A DNA stretch of 64,000 nt from Pedobacter indicus (GTDB taxonomy: Bacteria > Bacteroidota > Bacteroidia > Sphingobacteriales > Sphingobacteriaceae). The notes beneath the pieces were generated by a model that saw nothing but the letters and a program-made list of their open reading frames with translations, was not told the origin of the DNA and ran no database searches. The stretch covers positions 3,100,001 to 3,164,000 of the forward strand of contig NZ_QRGB01000001.1 of NCBI RefSeq assembly GCF_003449035.1. Direction: 5' to 3'. This document shows, one piece after another, positions 54,545 through 63,338 of the stretch (position 1 is the stretch's first letter; each line of letters opens with the position of its first letter). Position numbers and translations under genes: made by a program.

Positions 54545-56643
54545 TGATGAAGAGAATATTATCGATGTTCTTGTTGACAGTAGTAGGAGCAGTATATGCT
54601 AATGCGCAAATCTATGATCCCGTCAAATGGAAGACGACAGCTGAAGACATTCGAGAAGACGAGGCAAACGTAGTAATAACAGCAACCATAGAACCGGGTT
54701 GGCATGTATATTCCCAGTTCATTGAAGAAGGAGGCCCCATCCCCACCACGTTCAAATTTGAAGAAGGGAATGGTTATTCTTTACTCGGCTCTGTAAGCGA
54801 AAGCCCTAAAGCTATATCAGCTTTCGATCCTAATTTTAACATGCAGATTGCCTGGCATAAATCAAAGGCTCGCTTTACGCAAAAGATTAAGCTTACAAAG
54901 CCAAAGGTTAAAGTTTCTGGTACGCTCGAATACATGGTTTGTAATGACACCAACTGCCTTCCTCCGGAAGAGGTTTCCTTTGAGGTTCTGATAGATGCCG
55001 CTACCGTTGCGTCGAATGCGGCATCGAAGGATAAACTTAAAGACACAGCCTTCGAATCAGATGCTTCCGGCCCCGGAGCAGCAATAGAAACACCGGACCA
55101 AAATGTTCTGCAGACTGCAAATGAGCCAGGCGACTCTACTCGTGCTACAGAATCTCAACCGGTAGCTGATCGCTCAGAACAGAATGACACGCTTTGGGGT
55201 ATTTTCCTCGCCGGCCTGATTGGTGGCTTTGCCGCTTTCCTTATGCCCTGTATTTATCCCATGGTGCCTTTAACGACATCATTCTTCACCAAACGAAGTG
55301 GCAGCCGATCAAGTGGAATCTGGAACGCTGTCATTTACGGCATTTCTATCATCGTCATATACGTGTCTCTAGGGATGATTGTGACCCTTATTTTTGGTGC
55401 CTCTGCCTTGAATGAGGCAGCCAGCAGCGCATTGTTTAACCTTCTTTTTTTTGCAATCATTATCGTCTTTGCCGTTTCCTTTCTGGGCGCCTTTGAAATT
55501 ACCTTACCATCGCGTTTCATTAACAAAGTTGATTCTAAATCAGACCGTGGCGGATTAATTGGCATTTTCTTCATGGCCTTTACGCTGGCCCTGGTTTCGT
55601 TTTCGTGCACAGGGCCCATCATCGGCTATTTGCTGGTTGAGGCTGTATCCAAGGGTTCCCTTCTTGGGCCAGCTATTGGTATGCTGGGCTTTTCAGTCGC
55701 ACTGGCTATTCCCTTCATTATTTTTGCTTTATTCCCATCCTTTCTAAAAGAAATGCCTAAATCGGGCGGCTGGCTGAATACAGTAAAAGTGTCTCTGGGA
55801 TTTTTAGAACTGGCCTTAGCCTTTAAGTTTTTATCTAACGTTGACCTTGCCTATCATTGGGGCATACTCGACAGGGAGGTGTTTCTATCTCTCTGGATTG
55901 TCATCTTTACCTTATTTGGCCTTTACCTGTTAGGCCAGCTGAAGCTATCGGCCGATGATAAAGGAGGTATTATAGGCCTGCCGCGACTGTTTTTTGCCAT
56001 GCTGATCTTTTCGTTTACTGTGTATATGGTGCCAGGTATGTGGGGCGCTCCTTTGAAAGGGATAAGTGCCTGGCTTCCGCCACAACCTACGCAGGATTTT
56101 GACCTGAATAAACTTACATACGGAGACTTTAGCGAGGAAAGCAAGAAAAATGGAGAATCCTCCGGAAAAAAATATGCAGACCTTTTTCATGCGCCACATG
56201 GTTTGAATGCGTTTTATGACTATGAAGAGGGACTTGCTTATGCAAAAAAGGTGAATAAACCGGCCTTGATTGACTTTACAGGTTGGAGCTGCGTAAATTG
56301 CCGAAAAATGGAGGCTTCCGTTTGGCCTGATCCTTCTGTATTGAATCAGCTGAAATCGGATTATGTGTTAATTTCTCTCTACGTCGACGATAAAACCGAA
56401 CTGGAAGAATCGGAGAAATATACCTCTGAATTTAGCGGAAAGAATATCTCCCGTATTGGTCAAAAATGGAGCGATATGCAGGCTTCGGTCTATGGGACGA
56501 ACTCCCAACCCTATTACGTAATCGTGGACCACGACGGTCAAAAGCTCGTTCCACCTACGGCATTTGATCTGAATATTGGAAACTATGCTGAATTCCTGAG
56601 AAAAGGAACAGAAGCCTTTGAAGTATATAAAAATAAAAATTAG
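54544..56643 (+). CDS. dsbD: Thiol:disulfide interchange protein DsbD
   Basis: The 699-residue protein moves electrons from cytoplasmic thioredoxin to the periplasm. It has the three classical parts: N-terminal domain (signal ending YANAQ; CNDTNC with LPPEEVSF near residue 138), an eight-helix membrane domain with the paired cysteines in AAFLMPCIYPMVP and SFSCTGPIIG, and a C-terminal thioredoxin domain with WSCVNCRKME near residue 580. It fits between two TlpA proteins, which it can reduce. Confidence 0.92.
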   Translation: MMKRILSMFLLTVVGAVYANAQIYDPVKWKTTAEDIREDEANVVITATIEPGWHVYSQFIEEGGPIPTTFKFEEGNGYSLLGSVSESPKAISAFDPNFNMQIAWHKSKARFTQKIKLTKPKVKVSGTLEYMVCNDTNCLPPEEVSFEVLIDAATVASNAASKDKLKDTAFESDASGPGAAIETPDQNVLQTANEPGDSTRATESQPVADRSEQNDTLWGIFLAGLIGGFAAFLMPCIYPMVPLTTSFFTKRSGSRSSGIWNAVIYGISIIVIYVSLGMIVTLIFGASALNEAASSALFNLLFFAIIIVFAVSFLGAFEITLPSRFINKVDSKSDRGGLIGIFFMAFTLALVSFSCTGPIIGYLLVEAVSKGSLLGPAIGMLGFSVALAIPFIIFALFPSFLKEMPKSGGWLNTVKVSLGFLELALAFKFLSNVDLAYHWGILDREVFLSLWIVIFTLFGLYLLGQLKLSADDKGGIIGLPRLFFAMLIFSFTVYMVPGMWGAPLKGISAWLPPQPTQDFDLNKLTYGDFSEESKKNGESSGKKYADLFHAPHGLNAFYDYEEGLAYAKKVNKPALIDFTGWSCVNCRKMEASVWPDPSVLNQLKSDYVLISLYVDDKTELEESEKYTSEFSGKNISRIGQKWSDMQASVYGTNSQPYYVIVDHDGQKLVPPTAFDLNIGNYAEFLRKGTEAFEVYKNKN

Positions 56644-56664
56644 AAACTAAAAATTAAGATAACC

Positions 56665-57771
56665 ATGAAATTAGGATTAATATTAACCAAGATGTTTACA
56701 TTGATTTTTTTAGCATCATGCGGTGCGGTTGACGACACGAAATTTACATTGAAAGGGCAAGTAGAAAATGCAGATAGTGTCCATAATGTTGTACTGTTCG
56801 AAGGAGACAAACAAATTGAAACCGCAACGTTGGATAAAAATAAAGAATTTAACCTTGAAGGCAGTGCACCACACGCTGGTCTGTATACTTTGCTGGTCGG
56901 CGAACAATCCTATATGTTGGTCCTGGAAAACGGAGAAGCTGTAGAGTTTGAGGTTGATTTGAAGAACCCAAACGATTATAAGGTGAGCGGTTCAGAGACT
57001 TCCGCCAAACTGAAAGAGCTTGGCGCTGTTCGCGAAACCTTTCAAAAGCAGCAGGCTGCTTTGGGGGAGGAGTTTGAGAAGCGAATAGAAAATGGTGAGG
57101 AGGCAGCTGTTGTCCAGACTGATCTGATGGCAAAAAGCGAGCGCTTTATTGCTGATCTTTCAGAACAGGTTGTTCAATTCTCATTAGAAAACAAAGATAA
57201 TCTGGCAGGCTTCTTCGGGATGCTGATGCTCTATTCGGTTGATCCGGTGGGACAGGAACAGGTTTTAGTTAGCTATGCTGAAGAAGCTAAAGGTAAATTT
57301 CCAAACAACGAAGTTGTACAATCTTTTGCTAACCATATGGCAGAGATCAAACCGCTAAGCATCGGGCAGATGGCACCTGACTTTGCTTCGCTGACACCGG
57401 AGGGGAAAGAAGCGAAATTATCTGATCTGAGAGGGCAGTATGTATTGTTGGATTTTTGGGCGGCCTGGTGCGGACCGTGCAGGCAGGAGAATCCGAATAT
57501 TGTAGAGCAGTACCATCGTTTCAAGGATAAGGGCTTTACTGTGCTGGGTGTTTCTTTAGATCGTGATCGCGGTGCCTGGCTCAAAGCTATTGAAGACGAT
57601 AAACTGGAATGGACACAAATTTCAGATCTGAAGATGTGGGATAGTGAAGCCGGCCGCCTTTACAATATTACGGCGATTCCAGCGTCTTTTATGATTGATC
57701 CGGACGGTAAGATAATCGGGAAAAATCTACGGGGACCAGCCCTTAAGCAATTTTTAGAAAAAAATCTCTAA
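56665..57771 (+). CDS. TlpA-family protein with N-terminal DUF4369 domain, lipoprotein
   Basis: The 368-residue protein has a signal of the lipoprotein kind (LIFLASC), a beta-rich DUF4369 domain at about residues 25-105 (FTLKGQVENADSVHNVVLFEG), a helical linker, and a C-terminal thioredoxin domain with WAAWCGPCRQENPNIVEQY. Such fusions are frequent in Bacteroidota and work as periplasmic thiol-disulfide reductases. It lies 21 bases after dsbD and completes a DsbD-TlpA redox pair. Confidence 0.88.
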   Translation: MKLGLILTKMFTLIFLASCGAVDDTKFTLKGQVENADSVHNVVLFEGDKQIETATLDKNKEFNLEGSAPHAGLYTLLVGEQSYMLVLENGEAVEFEVDLKNPNDYKVSGSETSAKLKELGAVRETFQKQQAALGEEFEKRIENGEEAAVVQTDLMAKSERFIADLSEQVVQFSLENKDNLAGFFGMLMLYSVDPVGQEQVLVSYAEEAKGKFPNNEVVQSFANHMAEIKPLSIGQMAPDFASLTPEGKEAKLSDLRGQYVLLDFWAAWCGPCRQENPNIVEQYHRFKDKGFTVLGVSLDRDRGAWLKAIEDDKLEWTQISDLKMWDSEAGRLYNITAIPASFMIDPDGKIIGKNLRGPALKQFLEKNL

Positions 57772-57792
57772 ACCTAATTTGAATTATACTTC

Positions 57793-58269
57793 ATGAAATC
57801 AATAATAGTAATAACGACATTTCTAATAGCAATCGGCATCCTGTTGATTCCTTATTCCGGGTTTTCGCAAATTGAAAATCAGAGAGGGATAGCAGAATTC
57901 ACCCCGGCGACCGCTAAGTTAGACAATTATAAGGCTCTGTATATTATTAATTCATCCGATGAACGTCGAGTAAAAGGGGCGCTAAAAAATATTGGAAATG
58001 CATTGAACGATCCGCGTCTTAAAGGAAAACTCCAAATTGAGCTTGTTGTGTTCGGTGATGGAGTAGAAATTTTCAAACGGGGTAGCTTGTACGAGGAAAC
58101 ATTAAGCGATCTAAAAAGCAAGGGTGTTGCGCTGGTGCAGTGTGAAAACACGTTGAAAGAGCGGAAAATAGACAAATCAGAACTTTATCCTTTTATCTCA
58201 TATGTGCCAACAGGTAATGGCGAGATCATTCTTCGTCATTATGAAGGCTGGGCAATTATCCATCCATAA
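57793..58269 (+). CDS. Exported DsrE-family protein
   Basis: The 158-residue protein has a signal peptide (LLIPYSGFSQI) and a DsrE/DsrF-like fold: YKALYIINSSDERRVKGALKN, IELVVFGDGVEIFKRG, LKSKGVALVQCENTLKER. The Cys in VQCENT takes the position of the reactive Cys in related proteins. Classical DsrE proteins carry sulfane sulfur in the cytoplasm; exported ones have no defined role. It is 21 bases after the TlpA gene and could accept or hand over sulfur in the periplasm with the redox proteins. Confidence 0.8.
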   Translation: MKSIIVITTFLIAIGILLIPYSGFSQIENQRGIAEFTPATAKLDNYKALYIINSSDERRVKGALKNIGNALNDPRLKGKLQIELVVFGDGVEIFKRGSLYEETLSDLKSKGVALVQCENTLKERKIDKSELYPFISYVPTGNGEIILRHYEGWAIIHP

Positions 58270-58290
58270 GGAAATCTGATACACAAACAA

Positions 58291-58671
58291 ATGACTTGTA
58301 TTCAAAAAATGAATAAGCCAATAATATTCCTCTTGACCGTGTTTTGTCTTAACATGGGTTATTGTTCTTTGCATAAAATTACATCGAGTAGCTTTAACTA
58401 CAAAGAGGGGCTTACCAAACAACCGAAATCGCTTGTAAACAAGAATTTTGAAAATGCCTGTACTTTAAGTGAAGTAAGCACTAAAATTTCTGTGTCGGAG
58501 GTTGAAAGGTCGGCCGGCACAGATTTAATGATCACCGGGTTATTAACTAAAATAAACGCGACGATACCTAGTTCGCGCTCTATAGAACCTTTTAATTTCT
58601 CCAAAACAAACTTCCGGTACATTATATCTCCAGTTCCACTGTTTTTGAAGAACAAGAGAATAATTATATAA
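58291..58671 (+). CDS. Small secreted protein, paralogue of the one at 53431
   Basis: The 126-residue product is not recognised. A signal peptide (MNKPIIFLLTVFCLNMGYCS, starting at 58309) is followed by a polar region with one Cys, and it ends PVPLFLKNKRIII, matching the end of the 137-residue protein at 53431. It stands between the redox genes and the efflux genes. The base sequence just after both stops is conserved too (AATTATATAATACC.. TTCACT), which indicates duplication including flanking DNA. ATG 58291 or 58309 may be the start. Confidence 0.58.
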   Translation: MTCIQKMNKPIIFLLTVFCLNMGYCSLHKITSSSFNYKEGLTKQPKSLVNKNFENACTLSEVSTKISVSEVERSAGTDLMITGLLTKINATIPSSRSIEPFNFSKTNFRYIISPVPLFLKNKRIII

Positions 58672-58766
58672 TACCTTCACTTCCTTCTCTATTTTTTAGC
58701 TAGTTCTTAATTGGCCTTAGCTTCCTATTATCAGAATTTATTTAACTACAAACCATCATTATCTCC

Positions 58767-60131
58767 ATGAGAAAACCTTGGAACTATTTATTGATACTTT
58801 TCCTGATTATCAGCTTCTTACATACGTTTGCACAAAAAACTGAAGTCAAACTTTATCAAGTTTATAATACTGCTTTAGAAAGGTATCCGGGTGTCAATGA
58901 AAGAGTTGCGGCAATACATGCAGCCCAACTGGACCAGAAACTTATTAAAAGCAAACAACTGCCGCAAGCCAAGCTTCAATTGCAGAATTCATTTGGGACG
59001 CTGGAATCATCTTCAGGAGCGTTCTTTCCATTACCTGGTATGTTCAATATTAACGGTAGTACGGATTCAGATGACATCAATACGTCATTTAATATGTACG
59101 GCTCTGTCCTTGCCGATTGGGAAATATTTTCCTTTGGTAAACTGAATGCAGAACACCAAGCTTCAAACCTGAAAGTTCAGGAGGCGGTGAGCGATCTTTC
59201 AATCTACGAGTTAGACCTGCAAAGTTTGATATCAAGGTTGTATCTAAAAATACTTTACAATGATGTCCGGTTAAAATGGTCGCAAGACAATGTTTCGCGT
59301 ATCAACGAAATTTATAAAGTTTCAAAGGTGTTGGCAGCTGCAGGCTTGACACCGGGTGCCGACACAGCTCTCGCATCTTCGTCATATTATCAACTTCTTT
59401 CAGAAGAAGATCTGCTGCGGGGGAAGCTTCAAGCCAGCAAGCATCAGTTGAATGAATTCCTGTCTGTCGATTTGAACCAAAAGGATTTTTCATCTCATCG
59501 ATTTTTAACGGCCAGGCCCCATAAACTCGCGACACAAAATCAGCGTAAACATCCCTATCTGGATAAGTTAGCCCATCAGATCGAGTATCAAAATTTACAG
59601 CAAAAACTTGCCGAAAGGTCCATGTTGCCATCGGTCTCCTTGTTGGCCGGCCTTTCGTCGAGGGGCTTTAGTCACCGCCGGAATGATGGCGGCGGCTGGG
59701 CGAACAGCTTCGACAACCAGGCTAGCAACTATCTGGTCGGTGTAGGTCTGACCTGGAACATTACCGGCCTGTATGATAAAAACCTGGAGAAGAGAAGGGC
59801 CGCTGAACTTGGGAAAATGGCCCAGTCGAGCTATCAACAGCAAGAGTTAAGAATAGACGCGGGGGTAAGATCTGCAAGCTCTCAAATTTCAGAACAAATA
59901 AAGCAGGTGGCCAAGACCAAACTGGGCGTAGAAAAGGCTGAACAAGCCTATTTGCTATATCGCACGCGCTATGAGAATGGCCTGATCAATTTAACGGAAC
60001 TGCTACAGATCCAGCTGCTATTGCAACTAGCGGAGGAAAAGCAGATAGAGGCCTTCCGGGGATTATGGGAACAAGTAATTATTCATTCTGAACTCAAAGC
60101 AGATTTTAGCAACCTTTTCGAAATATTTTAA
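58767..60131 (+). CDS. TolC-family outer-membrane efflux protein
   Basis: The 454-residue protein has a signal peptide (IISFLHTFAQK) and a TolC/OEP fold with two repeats of long helices and strands: LYQVYNTALERYPGVNERVA, ADWEIFSFGKLNAEHQASNL, VGVGLTWNITGLYDKNLEKR and RYENGLINLTELLQIQLLLQ. It forms the outer-membrane exit duct of the pump encoded by the next two genes and begins nine bases before the RND gene. Confidence 0.88.
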   Translation: MRKPWNYLLILFLIISFLHTFAQKTEVKLYQVYNTALERYPGVNERVAAIHAAQLDQKLIKSKQLPQAKLQLQNSFGTLESSSGAFFPLPGMFNINGSTDSDDINTSFNMYGSVLADWEIFSFGKLNAEHQASNLKVQEAVSDLSIYELDLQSLISRLYLKILYNDVRLKWSQDNVSRINEIYKVSKVLAAAGLTPGADTALASSSYYQLLSEEDLLRGKLQASKHQLNEFLSVDLNQKDFSSHRFLTARPHKLATQNQRKHPYLDKLAHQIEYQNLQQKLAERSMLPSVSLLAGLSSRGFSHRRNDGGGWANSFDNQASNYLVGVGLTWNITGLYDKNLEKRRAAELGKMAQSSYQQQELRIDAGVRSASSQISEQIKQVAKTKLGVEKAEQAYLLYRTRYENGLINLTELLQIQLLLQLAEEKQIEAFRGLWEQVIIHSELKADFSNLFEIF

Positions 60132-60140
60132 TCAACTCAA

Positions 60141-63100
60141 ATGAACATTATACGATTTGCATTAAGAAGGCCGATCAGTATTATGGTAGCGATTCTCGCT
60201 ATCACCTACTTCTCCTTCTCAGCAATAAAAAACATTAACGTAGACATATTTCCCGAAGTAGAATTGCCTGCAATTTACATTTCGATGCCATATGGAGGTT
60301 TGACTCCACAATATATGGATGGGTTTATGGCTAATGAATTCCAAAAAGTTTTACTGTTTGTCAGCGGTGTTAAAGACATCGAATTTAAAAGCATTCAAGG
60401 GCTCACATTGATGAAGCTCACCTTCTATCCAGGTACCGACATGGCACAGTCGGCCGGCGAGGTGTCGACCATGGTATCGCGGGCCATGGGGTTTCTGCCG
60501 GCAGGAGCAACACCACCTATGGTGGTTCGCTTCGACGGCAGTTCACTTCCGATTGGACAACTTGTGTTTGAAAGCCCACAAAGGTCATTGAACGAACTTC
60601 AGAATTTAGTTATAACGCGGGTTCGTCCAATGTTTGTGAATGTTCCCGGCGTAACTGCTCCTGCGCCTTTTGGGGGTAATGCACGCACCATTGTGGTGAA
60701 GGTCAATCCTTCCCTTATGCAATCTTACGGCATATCGGCCGAAGAGGTTACGCTGGCGATCACGCAGAACAGCCTTCCCTCTCCTGCCGGTAACGTTCGG
60801 ATCGGTGAACAGAACTTAATGAGCCCGGTAAACTCCATTGCAAACGGCCCGGAGGAATTCCTAAATACGCCTGTTCGTATTAATGAGAACCAAACCATAT
60901 TTATCAGGGATATCGCTACCGTTGAGGACGCAGGCGACGTTACCACCGGCTATGCCATTGTTAACGGACAGCGTTCAATTTACTTACCGGTAATCAAAAA
61001 GGCTGATGCTTCTACCCTTGATGTAGTAGAAAACTTGAAATCGGCAATGCCCATGCTGAAGAACACGCTTCCCGAAGACGTAAGGATCAGTTATGTATTT
61101 GACCAGTCAGGACATATCAAGAACTCTTTGTCCACTTTGATATTTGAAGGGATTCTGGGTGCTATCCTGACGGGTTTAATGGTATTCTTATTTTTAAGAG
61201 ATCCGAGGGGTGCATTGATTGTCGTTTTGACCATTCCGATTTCTCTGCTCACGGCGGTTATTGCTCTTTATCTGATGGGGCAGACGATTAATATGATGAC
61301 CTTAAGTGGACTAGCCCTGTCGATCGGAATTCTGGTTGATGAGGCTACCGTAACCATAGAGAACATCCATCAGCATTTTGAAATGAAAAAAGGAAAGGCG
61401 CGTGCCATTTTGGATGCGGTGCTGGAGATCTCAATTCCAAAATTGCTGATCTTACTTTCTATCCTGGCTGTTCTGATCCCTTCTTTCCTGATGACAGGCA
61501 TACCGAAAGATATGTTTATGCCTTTGTCAATTGCCGTGGGCTGTGCCATGATCGCTTCTTTTATCTTCTCACAAACCTTTGTGCCGATTATGGCCAACTG
61601 GCTGATGAAGAAAAAGCCACACCAGCGGCGTATTGCTGGCAAAAGACAATCGGGTTTCAACCGGTTCAAAATTAAGTACACGCACTTTATCGGGAAGATT
61701 CAAAGGAGAACGCCGCTTGTCGTGTCGATGTATGTGTTGGTGGCCGGAGTCCTGATAACCATCACCGGATTTTTTATTGGTACCGATATCTTACCAACAT
61801 CCAACGAAAAAGATTTGCAACTGCGGATTGTGGCCCCTGAAGGGACGCGCCTGGAGAAAACGGAATCATATGTGCACGAAATCACCGAAATCATAAAAGG
61901 TGAGATGGCGGACGGCGCGTTGACTATCTCTTCTGCATACGCGGGTTTGCAGCCATCTTCTTCACCCATCAATCCCATATTCTCGTTTACGAGCGCTTCT
62001 CACGAGGCCATCCTGCAAATCTCGATCGATAAGGACATCTATACCGGTCACAGCGCGGGCTTAAAGGATTCGATAAGAAATCGTGTTGCGCAGCGCTTCC
62101 CGGAAGTTAAGATCAATTTTGAACCGATGGAACTGGTATCGAAAATTATGAGCCAGGGAGCAATGACCCCAGTGGAGATAAAGGTCGCTTCCCGTCAGAT
62201 ACAAACAGCCGGGCAGTTCGCTAAAAAAATCGAAACAGAAATGAAAAAGGTTCCGTTTCTGAGAGATGTTCGGATTTCTGAGCCAATAAGCTATCCGAGT
62301 CTACAGATTGAAGTGGATCGGGAGCTGGCAGCGCAATTTGGGCTCACGATGAAAGACGTGACTAAAGTGTTAAATCTGGCCAGTTCATCGTCCCGGTTTA
62401 CGGATAAAAATATGTGGATAGATCCTGTATCAGGACTAGTGTTCCAGGTACAAGTGCAATTTCCGGAACAAGAGGTGACGTCGACGGAGATGCTGATGTC
62501 GCTCCCGCTCAAGAGCGGTGCCGCCCGGCCTGTCCTGGCAGACGTAGCGACGATTCAGCGAACTAATATTCCCGCGCAGATAAACCGGCAGGGACCCAAC
62601 CGATATGTCACCGTTTTGGGTAATATTCACGAAAAAGACCTGGGCTCAGCCGCCAAGGCCGTAGATCTGGCCATTGAAAATGCGGGAGAGGTGCCACGAG
62701 GGACGATGTTGAAAATCGAGGGATTGTTGTCTTTGCTAAAAGAAACGATGGATAGCCTTCAAAGTGGGTTACTGATTGCCATTGTGGTAATCTTTCTAAT
62801 GATGGCAGCTTATTATCAATCCTTTGCGATTTCCGGACTGCTACTATCGGTTGTTCCTGCAGTGATAAGTGGAAGCTTACTGTTTCTGTTGATATTTGGA
62901 AGCACGTTGAATCTGCAGTCATATATGGGGATTATCATGTCTATCGGTGTTTCCGTTTCTAACGCGGTGCTGATGGTCAATCAAGCCGAATACTATCGTA
63001 AAGAATTTAATTTTTCAGCCAGACAGGCGGCTAAATGGGCAGCGTCTTCCAGATTGAGGCCAATTTTAATGACTACGATCGCCATGGTCGCCGGGATGAT

Positions 63101-63311
63101 ACCTATCGCGTCAGGTTTCGGTGATGGCGGAGAGCAGGTAGCTCCCCTGGGGCAGGCAGTTATCGGGGGGTTGATCTTTTCATCCATTACCACGCTTGTT
63201 GTATTACCGAACTTATTTAGTTGGGTACAGAAAAAAGCAAAGCGCTCCAATCCGTCCCTAGACCCTGATGACCCTGCAAGCAAATATTCTACGCCTGACT
63301 ATTCAAGTTAA
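60141..63311 (+). CDS. RND efflux transporter inner-membrane subunit
   Basis: The 1056-residue protein is an AcrB/CusA-type proton-driven exporter with twelve membrane segments and two large periplasmic loops. FALRRPISIMVAILAI, NVDIFPEVELPAIYISMPY, IAITQNSLPSPAG, and in TM4 LSIGILVDEATVTIENIHQH carry the acidic proton-relay residues. The TM4 motif differs from both the VDDAI form of drug pumps and the VDGAV form of many metal pumps, so the substrate is uncertain. It follows tolC by nine bases and precedes the adaptor by 27. Confidence 0.9.
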   Translation: MNIIRFALRRPISIMVAILAITYFSFSAIKNINVDIFPEVELPAIYISMPYGGLTPQYMDGFMANEFQKVLLFVSGVKDIEFKSIQGLTLMKLTFYPGTDMAQSAGEVSTMVSRAMGFLPAGATPPMVVRFDGSSLPIGQLVFESPQRSLNELQNLVITRVRPMFVNVPGVTAPAPFGGNARTIVVKVNPSLMQSYGISAEEVTLAITQNSLPSPAGNVRIGEQNLMSPVNSIANGPEEFLNTPVRINENQTIFIRDIATVEDAGDVTTGYAIVNGQRSIYLPVIKKADASTLDVVENLKSAMPMLKNTLPEDVRISYVFDQSGHIKNSLSTLIFEGILGAILTGLMVFLFLRDPRGALIVVLTIPISLLTAVIALYLMGQTINMMTLSGLALSIGILVDEATVTIENIHQHFEMKKGKARAILDAVLEISIPKLLILLSILAVLIPSFLMTGIPKDMFMPLSIAVGCAMIASFIFSQTFVPIMANWLMKKKPHQRRIAGKRQSGFNRFKIKYTHFIGKIQRRTPLVVSMYVLVAGVLITITGFFIGTDILPTSNEKDLQLRIVAPEGTRLEKTESYVHEITEIIKGEMADGALTISSAYAGLQPSSSPINPIFSFTSASHEAILQISIDKDIYTGHSAGLKDSIRNRVAQRFPEVKINFEPMELVSKIMSQGAMTPVEIKVASRQIQTAGQFAKKIETEMKKVPFLRDVRISEPISYPSLQIEVDRELAAQFGLTMKDVTKVLNLASSSSRFTDKNMWIDPVSGLVFQVQVQFPEQEVTSTEMLMSLPLKSGAARPVLADVATIQRTNIPAQINRQGPNRYVTVLGNIHEKDLGSAAKAVDLAIENAGEVPRGTMLKIEGLLSLLKETMDSLQSGLLIAIVVIFLMMAAYYQSFAISGLLLSVVPAVISGSLLFLLIFGSTLNLQSYMGIIMSIGVSVSNAVLMVNQAEYYRKEFNFSARQAAKWAASSRLRPILMTTIAMVAGMIPIASGFGDGGEQVAPLGQAVIGGLIFSSITTLVVLPNLFSWVQKKAKRSNPSLDPDDPASKYSTPDYSS

Positions 63312-63338
63312 TTCAATAACCAAATTAATAAAGCAATC

